Shown: positions 45,496 through 55,843 of the stretch, piece by piece | Layout of the letters: every line of letters begins with the position of its first letter | Numbering within the stretch: position 1 is the first letter of the stretch | Assembly (NCBI RefSeq): GCF_030272615.1 | Contig: NC_081406.1 | Coordinates: 400,596,939-400,660,938, forward strand | Source: Cryptomeria japonica | Lineage: Eukaryota > Streptophyta > Pinopsida > Cupressales > Cupressaceae | Reading direction: 5' to 3' | Length of the DNA: 64,000 nucleotides | Notes under the pieces: generated by a model | Databases searched by the model: none | Told to the model about the DNA's origin: nothing | The model's input: the letters and a program-made list of their open reading frames with translations, nothing else | Translations under genes and position numbers: made by a program

Positions 45496-47313
45496 ATGGC
45501 TTTCCCTGCTAAAGACTCTGCTACTCCCACTGTTGAGAGTGTTCCTGAAATTGGCACTAGCTTTGTGATGCTAGAGATTACTCATTGCTATTAATTGAAA
45601 GAATTCTCATTGCTATTAATTTTTCCCTCTTGATGTAATTTTTCCCGTGCTATTAATTGAAAGAATTCTCATTGCTGGAACAAACCCTCAAAGTAACTCG
45701 CAAACTTCTAAGGATGCCGAAGTAAGTTCCCCTGCCAAGGAAAAGGTCGTGAAGAGAAAGAGAAAGACAACTCAGAAGGCTGTGACTATTGTCTTTGAGA
45801 GTGAGTCTTCGAATGAGCCTGCCCCTCCTCCTAAAGCTAGGAAACCAATTCAAAAGAGGATAAAGAGTTCCCAAAACACCTCCATTGAAGCATCCACCTT
45901 TTCTACTCCTCTTTCTGCAGAAAGTGCCCCTGTTGCAGAAAACCATCCCACTAAGGAAGCCTCAATTCCTCAAGAGAAAACACCACATAAACAGAACCCT
46001 CAAGAGAAGACTAAAGAAATTGCTCCTATAAAAGATCTAGCTCCTACAGTTCCCAAGGAGCCTAGAAAGGCATCTAAAAGAGAATCATTAGCTCAGGCAG
46101 AGCAACTAGAAACAGTGCCAACTACCCATCTTGCTCCTACAATGAATGCATAAGAATTGCAACATGAAGTTGAATATAAGTTAGAAGAAGCTGCAAAGGG
46201 ACCAAACAGAAAAACAAGAAGCCTTCATCAGGCCCTGTTAGAACTATTTGAGGGTTCCTCCATGTATGATACTTACAGAATTGCATCACAGAAAAAGAGG
46301 CAAGGTGCAGGGATGCATTGACAAAGGAGAGGGGGTGGGATATATTTTATTCCTTTTATGGCAACAGAGACAGGCCTATCCTAGTGTCCAATCCTTGGAC
46401 ACTAAATTTGGGAAAACTAATTGTGCCAAACATTTTTGTAGAGCCAATGTTGATAAGAGAGATGGCCATTTCTTATGATCCCCCAAGCCGGACTATAAGA
46501 ACTACAGACAACTATGTCCTATTGGACATTTCACATAGGGCCATTGTTGAATGTTTTGGTTTTGATGGGTCTGCCCTCAAAGGAATAAAAAAAAATAATC
46601 TAGAAAGAAACTACCAGTATAAGAGGGACATGTATAGAAAGGAGTTCGTTCCTCATTTCATGAAGAAACTTTACAAAAATTCACAGAATTATGTCTTGCC
46701 ATCTGAAAAGGAACCCTTCAAATTGGAGTGCTTTGAACCCTATTTTGTTAAGACCTAATATACATTAGGGAAGGTTCTTGGGGTGGATTGTGGGCTTACT
46801 CAAATTCCCATAGATTTCATGATGATTGCCATCAACATCCAACACCCCTTAATAAATGTTCTATATGAATTTGCAGCCAATATTCATGATAAGCTTCATG
46901 AGGGGTTAATGGGAGCAAGAAATAAGAAAGAGAAGCTGAAATTCAAACATTATTCTCTAGTGTGCCATCTGATTCTTTATCAGAATAGGGCTTATTGGGA
47001 TCCAAAATTAACAATAAGGACAAATGATCTACACACAAGTCTTCCATGACTAGTACAGAGATGGAATTAGGTGTGGGACAAGGGATCCTAGTTTGGCAAT
47101 TATTCTATTTTCTTTGATCATTTTGTCATGAATTTTTTGTCAAGGCTTGGAGTTAGGCTGCCTAGGCTACCTATGAAAATTATTAAAATTATGAAAATAA
47201 GGAGTTATAGGGCTGAAGGAATGATATATCCCGAGGGGTCCTTCATCCACAATTTTGGGGATTTCTTTTCATATGGCAATTGTACTATCATCAAGGTCTA
47301 TGCATGTGAGTAG
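45496..47313 (+). pseudogene. Unrecognised broken ORF of host element G
   Basis: I do not recognise this protein. The start is probably ATG 45496 (MAFPAKDSATPTVES). It breaks at 45592 where a 28-base segment is duplicated. It then continues as a Lys/Pro/Ser-rich low-complexity segment (45647-46153), and after stops and a frameshift as a conserved-looking globular part: FYSFYGNRDRPILVSNPW, RTIRTTDNYVLLDISHRA (46318-46758), then LINVLYEFAANIHDKL, KLKFKHYSLVCHLILYQNRAYW (46783-47049), then a piece to 47313. It lies downstream of a probable LTR (10007-11484) once F is removed. It may be an extra ORF ahead of gag, as in some Tat/Ogre gypsy elements, or a host gene relic. K interrupts its end. Confidence 0.4.
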
Positions 47314-47315
47314 GC

Positions 47316-48513
47316 TATTAGGATAACCAATGTACAACTGAGAGGGGGGGGCGAATTAGTTGTCAACAAATTATAAAAAATTAAGCATATAAAACCTTTT
47401 ACTAGAATACATAAGACAAATACCAGAATAGAAGATATAATAATTAAGCACAAATATAAATCACCGAACAATTACCAACCATCCATAACAGAGAACACCA
47501 TGATTTGTAAGTGGAAAACCCAGTAAAGGGAAAAAACACAGTGGGAAGCCTACCCATAGTCAGATAATACTTTTGCAGTATGTTTGAAAAAACCATATGC
47601 AAGAAGGCCAATAGCCTAGAGCGCACTGCTCATCACAAAGGAGCCTCACTAACTACAAAAGAAATCTAGACTACAATCTAGAAAGATGAATGAATTGCAA
47701 GAATAACATCTCCTATGCCTAAGTATAGTTCCAGTTAAGCTTAATACCGGAGGTCTTAAACCTCTTACACAAACCCAATTTGATCACCCATGATCGACCA
47801 AAACCTCTGCATATGATTACAACCTTATTCACACACAGATAATCTCATAACCTTAATCCCATGATCTCCCAAGAGATCTTACATCATATTTATACCAACT
47901 CAGGACCTAAACAATTAGGTCAGCCACCTAAAAGATTATACAATAAATTAGTTACATAATCTCATAAACCAATGATAAACCAAGTCGACCTAAGACCGAA
48001 ACAACATAAACCAAACAATAAATCCAATTGGTAACGCATCGGGAGCATCGACCAACACGTTACATAATCCGGTCCATAACCTAACAGAATAAGATAGAAT
48101 AGGTCCGGTCCTAAAATGCAAACACCACCGATCAACTAGAACATGAAGATGATAACCATTAGCATGTTGATAACCTTCTGGAAGCCACACTAACACCACT
48201 TATCGGATTCACCAAAAGATCTTCAGTAAAGCTCTGCCGGTAAAACCCTTACTGGTAACCAAAAGGTTTACTAGAAGAAATGATAGCTTCCATATCATCA
48301 AATCCCAAACCAACTGAATGTGATATGCATTAGGAACAGATGAATAACCAATCCAAACCAATTACAATAGCTGGAACATACCAGAGAAGATCTCCTGATC
48401 AACATCATAATCCAACCACTCTACCAGAACTCGGTAGACAACAAAACAACTAATGTTGACATTAATGATAAACATCAATGCAACACATAATCAATTGCTC
48501 CAAATTGCCAACA
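47316..48513 (-). repeat. K 3' LTR
   Basis: Right end CCAAATTGCCAACA (minus-strand start TGTTGGCAATTTGG). The left end is placed at TATTAGGATAACC by comparison with A; it is approximate within a few bases. The wrapped motif complement (GTGGAAAACCCAGTAAAGGG) is at 47511-47530 and the poly-G complement at 47341-47350. Frames inside are shadows. Confidence 0.8.
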
Positions 48514-48880
48514 ATCTCCCCCTTTGGCATTGATGGCAACACTAGATGTGAAAAACATCCAAGTACCAAGAAATGCCAAACAAGTCTCCCCCAATAGAAG
48601 ACATCCAACAATCTCCCCCAAATGGTATGACAATGAAGTTCTGAACCAACAGACCAAACTCCCCATGTGAATGATATCCCTGTTAATCTCTATTTTTCAC
48701 ATAAATATCTCTCCCCCTTTGACATCAATGCCAAAAATGTGACATAAACATCAAAGAAAAATCATAAATCCTCTAAACCACACAACAGACTACTCACCCT
48801 AAGTAGTAGTGCCAACACATCAATCGAGAATGAATGATAGTTTTGATAATGTATGTCGGACTGATGCCAATCAACATCAC
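48514..48880 (-). other. K 3' leader with PPT and extra purine blocks
   Basis: No gene. On the minus strand CAAAGGGGGAGAT (48514-48526) abuts the LTR as the PPT. Three more similar blocks lie at about 48585-48595, 48610-48620 and 48709-48722. Confidence 0.75.
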
Positions 48881-50330
48881 TCAAGTCTCTACCGGAGGGG
48901 CAAAAACTCCTAATATATCTCTACAGTACTCAAATGATTCCTTAGGCAAAGGTTTAGTGAAGATATCTACAATATGCTCTTTAGTGTTCGCATAAACCAG
49001 TTTGACTTCATTTGCTTCCACCTTCTCCTTCAAAAAATTATACCCGATAGAAATGTGCTTTGTCTTAGAATGAAATAATGGATTCTTTGAAATGTCAATA
49101 GCAGCAGAGTTATCACGGTGAATAACTACCGATTTATTACAATCTACCTTTATATCCTTCAACATCTGCTTCATCCATAGAATTTGTGTACAATTAGTAG
49201 TAGCAACAACATACTTAGCTTCAACAGTAGATAAAGAAGCACATGACTATTTCTTGTTGATCCATGAAATAAGTTTCTTTCCAAGAAAGAAAGCTCTGCT
49301 GGATGTACTCTTTTGGTCATCAACATCTCCAACCCAGTCTGCATATGTATATGCACATAGTATAAAGTCATCATTTTTAGGATACCACAAACCATAATCA
49401 GTTGTTCCTTATAAAATCCTTTTGACCGCATTCTCATGATTCTCTCTAGGATCACTTTGATATCTTGATATAATACAATCTGCATTCATTATATCTGGTC
49501 TAGTTTGAGTCAGATATAACAAACTACCAATCATATATTTATACCTTGTAGGATTTATCAGAGTTGATGTATCATTCTTTGTCAAATTCTCACTTGTAAC
49601 CATAGGAGTACCAACCGGTTTAGAATTTTCCATAAGAAATTTCTTCAATAATTCCCTAGCATACTTAGTTTGACAGATGAAAATGCCTTTATTAGTCTGA
49701 GTATCTCCAAACCTAAGAATAATTTCATCTTCCCAATCATAGACATCTCAAATTCATTCTTCATATTATCAGAGAATTCCATACATAACTTATCCTCACC
49801 TCCAAAAATGATATCATCAACAAAGACTTCAACAATCAATATGTCATCATCAGTGATATTATAATATAAGTTACTATCAACATTACCTTTAGTGAAACCA
49901 AGCTTCAAAACATATTTGTCCAATCTAGCATACCAAGCTCTAGGGGCTTGTTTCAATCCATATAAAGCTTTCCTTAACCTGCAAACCATGTTTTTGTCAT
50001 CTGAAAGTGAAAATCCATTAGGTTGCTCAATGTAAACTTTCTCTTCAAGATCTCCATTCAAAAATGCACACTTGACATCCATCTGATAAACCTTGTATTT
50101 CTTATGGGAAACATAAGCAAGAAATAATCTCATAGCTTCAATCCTAGCTAATGGAGAAAAATTCTCATCATAATCAATTCCTTCCTTCTAAGAATATCCT
50201 TTACATACCAATCTAGCCTTATTCATCACAACTTGTCCATCCTCATTCAATCAATTCCTAAAGACCCATTTAGTTCCAATAACATTCTTATTTTTAGGCC
50301 GGGGAACCAAAGTCCATGCGTTTTTTATTT
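48881..50330 (-). pseudogene. pol: K pol: reverse transcriptase and RNase H
   Basis: RT open for 162 codons at 49645-50133: [37 protein letters not shown] and [13 protein letters not shown] (catalytic Asp residues kept; Phe for Tyr). A frameshift follows at about 49660, then SMIGSLLYLTQTRPDIM. RNase H is in two frames (AELSFLERNLF...) and ends with RDNSAAIDISKNPLFHSKTKH and DIFTKPLPKESFEYCRDILG. The upstream RT start (WVFRN-like) at about 50250 has stops. Confidence 0.85.
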
Positions 50331-50857
50331 TCTATCTGATCTAATTCCTCTTCCATAGTTCTCATCCAACATTCATCTTTACAAGATTCAATAACTGATT
50401 CTAATTCAACTTGAGAAATTAAACATACCTCATCAGCTGCCAACCTTCTTCTTGTCATTACTCCTTTGTTCTTGTCTCCAATGATCCGATCTTCTAAATG
50501 ATTTAACCTTACTACATACCTAGGAGTCTTTTGACTTTCTATTTCTCTGCTCTGATCTTTAGTTATTGTTGAATTTGTTGATACTGTCGGGGTAACTAGT
50601 TCAATATTCTATTTTGGTATAGGTGCTACCGGTTCAGTTATGATAATCTCCACTTCTGGTTCTCTCTCATAAGTTCTGATTTGACCTTTGTACTGCTCAT
50701 CCACCTTGACATTAGCACTCTCGACAATTCTCTACAATCTATTATTATAACATCTATATGATTTGTGTTCATTAGAATAACCAATAAATATCCCTTCATC
50801 ACATCTAGGATCAAACTTTCCAATGAAAACATCTCTTTTAATATGTCATTTACTATC
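50331..50857 (-). pseudogene. pol: K pol: integrase C-terminal region
   Basis: Minus strand reads HIKRDVFIGKFDPRCDEGIFIGYSNE..., then ESANVKVDEQYK, an acidic/Pro linker, RYVVRLNHLEDRIIGDKNKG and MTRRRLAADEV. Broken by stops. It ends at the CTATC TSD, where gypsy I begins; the integrase core is found beyond I at 61739. Confidence 0.82.
50853..50857. repeat. I target-site duplication, left copy (CTATC)
   Basis: CTATC here and CTACC at 61734-61738, one mismatch. Both encode the GS of FRIFGS in K, which confirms that this is the split point. Confidence 0.8.
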
Positions 50858-53734
50858 TATTGTCACTCAAACTGCACCCGTAGTGCACAAGCTGAAAGCT
50901 CAAGAAACTTGGTGACACATGGGATAATTCTCGGGCCTATGGGTTGCCTATAGTGAGAATTAAACTCCATATGAAGGGTTGGTTCCCTGTGAATAATTCT
51001 AAATCTTTACCAAGAAAAGGGATAGGAAAACTTAAAATGAAACTAGAAAGAAATTCCAAATGCTAAAAGAAGGTGAAGCATCAATAAGATATCTCAAAAT
51101 CACAGAGGTACAATCCTAAAAACACCAATCTGCACAAATAGACTTCTAGTTCATAACACATAAATATTTCATGCAAAGGATTTAAACTTCAAGAAATTTA
51201 AAGGAAAGAAAACTTTCACAATCAACCAAATGAGCCAATTTATCACAATGCACAACTTGTGACTTACAAATGAGATGGAAAATTCAAAGGTTATCTAGAC
51301 AATAACACAATAAACTAACTCTCAATCAAGGATAAGAAAATGAATTGTAAAGACATAAGGCATAAATTGGTAATCTTTTATTTCAGAATTCTGTCATAAA
51401 ACTGCATATGAGCTACAAGAATGTATTCTCTGCTAAAACCAACCAGAGAATCATCAAGAACTGGTGAAGAAAGATAAATTTTTTTCACTTTCTACAAAAG
51501 CCTTCCAAAAGGTAGAGGAAAGATAACTCCAGAATGAATGAAGATGAACTCCCACTGAAAATATCTCCTCTGAAAACTGATCCTCTCGTACAAATAAAAA
51601 GCCTCCAAAAAGGCTCAAAATCATAAGAAAAAATCATGCAATTCAGTTCAAACTCTTAGTCAACTAAAAGCTGACCCATATGGCGCTCAAAATCAATCCT
51701 TATCAAGATCATGAGAAATACTCATGCAAACTTGCTCTGAGCTGGATAACCGGACCTCAAACTACTTGATGGCTTTTCTTCTCATTTCGCATGGATCCCT
51801 GGATGCTACTCTTCCTACCACCACTTCCGGCTTCTAACTGTAACTAGCATTGCTTTCTTCATCAGGTCATTGGGTTAGGACTAAAACACTTATTCTGATG
51901 GCCGATGATACACTCCATTTCACCTACTTTTCTATCAAGCCCGCCACTTGTCACTTCCTGGTTGGTTCCAGGGTTTCTGTCCTACCATCTTAGAATGATC
52001 TGGAGTCACTGTCGGAATGAAGCTCTTCTGTTTGATAAACCTTAATCTGCATTTCTTTATTTCTTCCTCTGAATTTCTTCCTTAGCAAGCCCCACTACTT
52101 GGTCACCAAGTCATGGCAAATAAACACCGTGCATCTTCATCATGCGATATAGCGACCACCGCTAGATCTTCAAGAACCTACTTCCTTTTTACCTCAACTT
52201 GTTTTCTTTTATCTCTCTTGTTGCTCTCTTCATCCTGGGCCCACGGGAATGAACAACGATAACGAACTTTGGACCATTGAACCACTTTGAACCAATGAAC
52301 TTTGAACCATTGAACCACTTTGAACCATTGAAACACTTTGAACCGGTTCAAAGTTCAAGTTCAAAGTTGACTTAAAAAATATATACATCCGCTCATTTGT
52401 AGCCTTTTCCCACGTGTCAGCCTCTGATTTGTTCGCGGGTCCACTTTGCCTACCATGTTGGGCCTGCCACTAGACTTGGTCTGCCTTGGTTCTTCATCTT
52501 GACTACCATCTTAACCACCACTGGACCTGGACCCATCTTGCTGCTAAGTCACAGCGATAACTGGGCATGCAACTTTTCCTTGCACCTTAGCGACAACTGT
52601 CGGATCTTTCAGATTTGCATGATCTTTAGCCTCTTTGAGAACTTTCTCTTATGCCACACTGTCACTTCTTTTGGATCCAACTGGGTGCCACCTTAACCAT
52701 CACGTCATCAATCGCTATGTCACAGGGGATAATCATTGAGCATCTTCATCATGAGGTATAGCGACAGTCATTGATCTGCCCTCAAATTGCTCGATCTTTA
52801 ACACCTTAGCCGCTCACCTTTTTTGCATGTTCTTTGTCGCCAAGTAGCAGAGGTAACTAGCGAGCTTCTTTCTATAGCGTTATAGTGATAGCCCTTATAT
52901 CTTTTGGACTACCATTGATCTTCTCTTAATTTTCTCCACCTTTAACCTCGGTTGATCTTCTCTCTTATGCCACGTGTCAACATGTGTCAAACCCTGATTG
53001 GCTTCGGAGATCTATCTAGGCACCACCTGTTTGCCACATATCTTGGGTTTTATACCCTCTTCTCCGCCACATCATCAGTCACCAAGTCACAATGATATCC
53101 ATTGAGCATCTAACCATCGCGACAGTCATTGGATCACCGCGATTTGCATTGATCTTTCTTCAACTTGCTTGTTCTTTAGTGTCCTCCTGCTAGCCGGTTA
53201 CAAAATTAAGATGCCTTGAGATGTGTGTGCATGGAGTCCACTAGGCCACGAGCTGCCTCTTGCCAAAATCTTTCAAGCTTTTGATGCTTGATATGTGTGC
53301 GACTTTAGATTTAAATGCTGAAAAGTTCCTCCCCACTACCAATGTGGGATAAATGTTCTTCATGCCTGGCAACTAAAACCACTTGGAAGGTCTCTAGCCT
53401 TTTTCAAACCCTCTTTGGCAACCAAGTAAAAACTTTACATAGGCCGATTGTATTTTGCTCTGAGTTTCTTTTGGCCTTAAGGTTTTAATAGCCATGCCAT
53501 TTCACTTTCAATGGAGCATAATATCTCTGCTATCTACAACATGTTGAGCTCAACCCTCGTGGGAGCCACATTTTAACCCACATGCTATCTTACTTTCCTT
53601 TATTTGCACATGAAGCAAACAAGTTAGACAAAAACAAATCATTTCTCCCTAGTTCATGATTTGATGTTTTCAAAATGAATGAATGCAAGGCTTCATTAGG
53701 GCACTAATTTTGGCATGTGCAAAATTTGGTGACA
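50858..53734 (-). repeat. I 3' LTR (long form, 2877 bp)
   Basis: Plus strand runs from TATTGTCACTC to ...ATTTGGTGACA. Bases 52331-53734 match the right LTR; 50863-52330 are absent from the right LTR. Both joints carry ATTG. Contains a local repeat of GAACCATTGAACCACTTTGAACC (as several 8-12 base blocks) at 52281-52350, a 16-base palindrome at 52337-52352, and several diverged GCATCTTCATCATG..ATAGCGAC modules. No gene; short frames are not supported. Confidence 0.75.
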
Positions 53735-54012
53735 TTTTTGGTGACTTCTGTGGAGTGTTTGCCTGCTAAACACTATAGACCAGTCATGGCTTATCCATTG
53801 GGATTATGGAGTCATTTAAACCCTCTCTCCAAATGGAACTTCTTGAAAATTCAGCTACTCCACAGCATGACACCAAAACAAAATAGGAAAACTAGGAAAA
53901 AACAAGTGGTGCTACCTAAAATAGAAACCACAAAACTGTGCATGAGCACTTATTGAAAAACAAAACAGAAAAAATAGAATGTGTATCAACACTTATTAGC
54001 TTAAATGAAATC
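53735..54012 (-). other. I 3' untranslated stretch
   Basis: Between the end of integrase and the 3' LTR. No clear polypurine tract; the minus strand next to the LTR reads AGAAGTCACCAAAAA. A 79-residue plus-strand frame here is not supported. Confidence 0.5.
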
Positions 54013-55011
54013 TCAAAGGAAAGCTTTGAGATGAATCCCTTTAACTGGGATTGGAAGGGTCTCACCACTCAACTTTAAAAGCTGAAAAGTATTATGTTCC
54101 TTTTTCTTGATAATGATGTATGGGCCATCCCATATGGCATCAAACTTAGTATGCTTTCCAGGCTTACTCTTTAATTCAACCCATTTCAAAACCAAATCTC
54201 CCTCATTGAAAACTCTCAGAGCTTCCTTTCTGTCGAAAGTCCTCTTCATTTGAGCTTTATGATTTTCAATAGTCAACAATGCTTGCTTTCTTACCTCCTC
54301 CAACTCTATTAGTTTTGCCAACCTAACCTGCATGGTTTCTTCTTGCAACATTTATAGCTCTCTAATCAGAGTTAGTGTAGGCATTTCAACTGAAATTGGG
54401 AGTCTTGCCTCTTTACCATAAACAAGGACATTGGGAGATACACCTGTAGCTCTCTTAGGGGTGATCCTATTAGCCCACAATGTATGTTTCAACTGAGTGT
54501 GCCAAGTTCTTTGTTTATCTTCTATTGTCCTCTTGATTATCCTAATCAAGTTCTTATTAGTAGACTCAACTTGTCCATTACCCTAAGGGTAATAATTGGA
54601 TGAAGTACTCAAAAATATGTTGTTCTGGACCGCCCAATCAGTAATCTTAAATCCTACAAAAGCTAATGCATTGTCTGAAATAATAGAATCAGGGATACCA
54701 AACCTTGCTACTAAGTCCTGATAAAAGTTTAGGACTGCACTTTCATTTGCCTCTTTCAAGGGTACAACTTCAGTCCACTTGGTAAAGTAATCAGTGGCTG
54801 TCAAGATCCATTTATGCCCATAACTTGAAGGTGGATTGATGACTCCGATAAAATCAAGACCCCACTTCATGAATGCTTGTTCAATTTGAACAGGTTGCAG
54901 GGGTAAAGCTGCCATCTTCTGTTTGCCTGCAAATATTGCACAATTCTTACATTTCCTTACCCAAGCATAGGCATCTTTATGCAAATCAAGACAAAAATAT
55001 CCTTCCCTCAT
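54013..55011 (-). pseudogene. pol: I pol: integrase
   Basis: HHCC zinc part (DLHKDAYAWVRKCKNCAIFAG), core KWGLDFIGVINPP (Asp), IISDNALAFVG (Asp), then a TAA in place of Gln before GNGQVESTNK (Glu). The second half runs NRITPKRATGVSPNVLVYG to a TAG. The C-terminal piece ends in FDAIWDGPYIIIKKK and GIHLKAFL. Two stops split an otherwise collinear integrase, and all three acidic residues are present. Confidence 0.88.
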
Positions 55012-55843
55012 GATCTTTAATGTTGTAGTCCATGGTGCAAAGTGACCACCAACTGGTCCATTATGGAATTCCTCTAATATTCTCTTAGTTTGATTTGAAT
55101 CTATGCATCTTAAGAATACACCATTAAATATTTTCTAAACAAAATTCCATTCAAAATAATATAAGGGATAGCTTGAAGTCTATAGTATCTTTGTTTAGCA
55201 TTGTTCAGGCCTTTAGGACACTCACTAGTCTGAATAAAATTCATCATTTCTTGCACTCAACCTGTAGGAGGTGTTGCTACAACAATTGGCACATTATCTT
55301 TATGAACTAGGACAACTTCTTCACTTTCTTGTTCGGTGTTTTCATTGTGACCAACGAGTTGTTTGAATAATCCCTTACCTCTAATCAACTTCATTACCTT
55401 TATATTGACATCATACTCCATCACTTTGATGATCCAACCAACTCTTTTGTCATTAAGATCTCTATTCAACAAAAAATATTTTATACTAGGATGAACAATC
55501 ATTAGGTGAATTTTGTTATTTGAAAGCATGTGTCTAAATTTCTTTGGATTTCTAATGACTACTAATGCATGTTTCTCAACAAAAGAATAATTTTGTTCAT
55601 ACTCTTCTAGGCCTTGGCTGAAGAATGCTATTGGTTGTTCCAATCCCTCATCATTCTATTGAATCAACATAGCTGAAATAGTATCAAAAGTACCAAAAGC
55701 ATATAATATAAAATCCTTTATAAAGTCTGGATTAATCAAAGTAGGTGCTGATGCTATGGCAGTCTTAATTTATTCAAAATTATTCTTAGCCTCTTTGGAC
55801 CAGCTGAAAGTTACATTTTTCTTAAGCATACTAGTCAATGGCT
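55012..55843 (-). pseudogene. pol: I pol: gypsy-type RNase H and linker
   Basis: The open part at 55257-55643 reads EQPIAFFSQGLEEYEQNYSFVEKHALVVI and then KFRHMLSNNKIHLMIVHPS, the standard gypsy RNase H tail. Upstream codons (LKKNVTFSWSKEAKNNFE, stop, IKTAIASAPTLINPDF, stop) join it to RT. Downstream 55012-55256 has a CCA-rich linker with stops leading to integrase. Confidence 0.8.

Noticed and set aside
50863-52330. A separate solo LTR inserted in the left LTR of I
   Set aside because: Possible, but the repeated unit is only ATTG, the ends are not TG...CA, and the block shares modules with the LTR of I; deletion from the other LTR is simpler.
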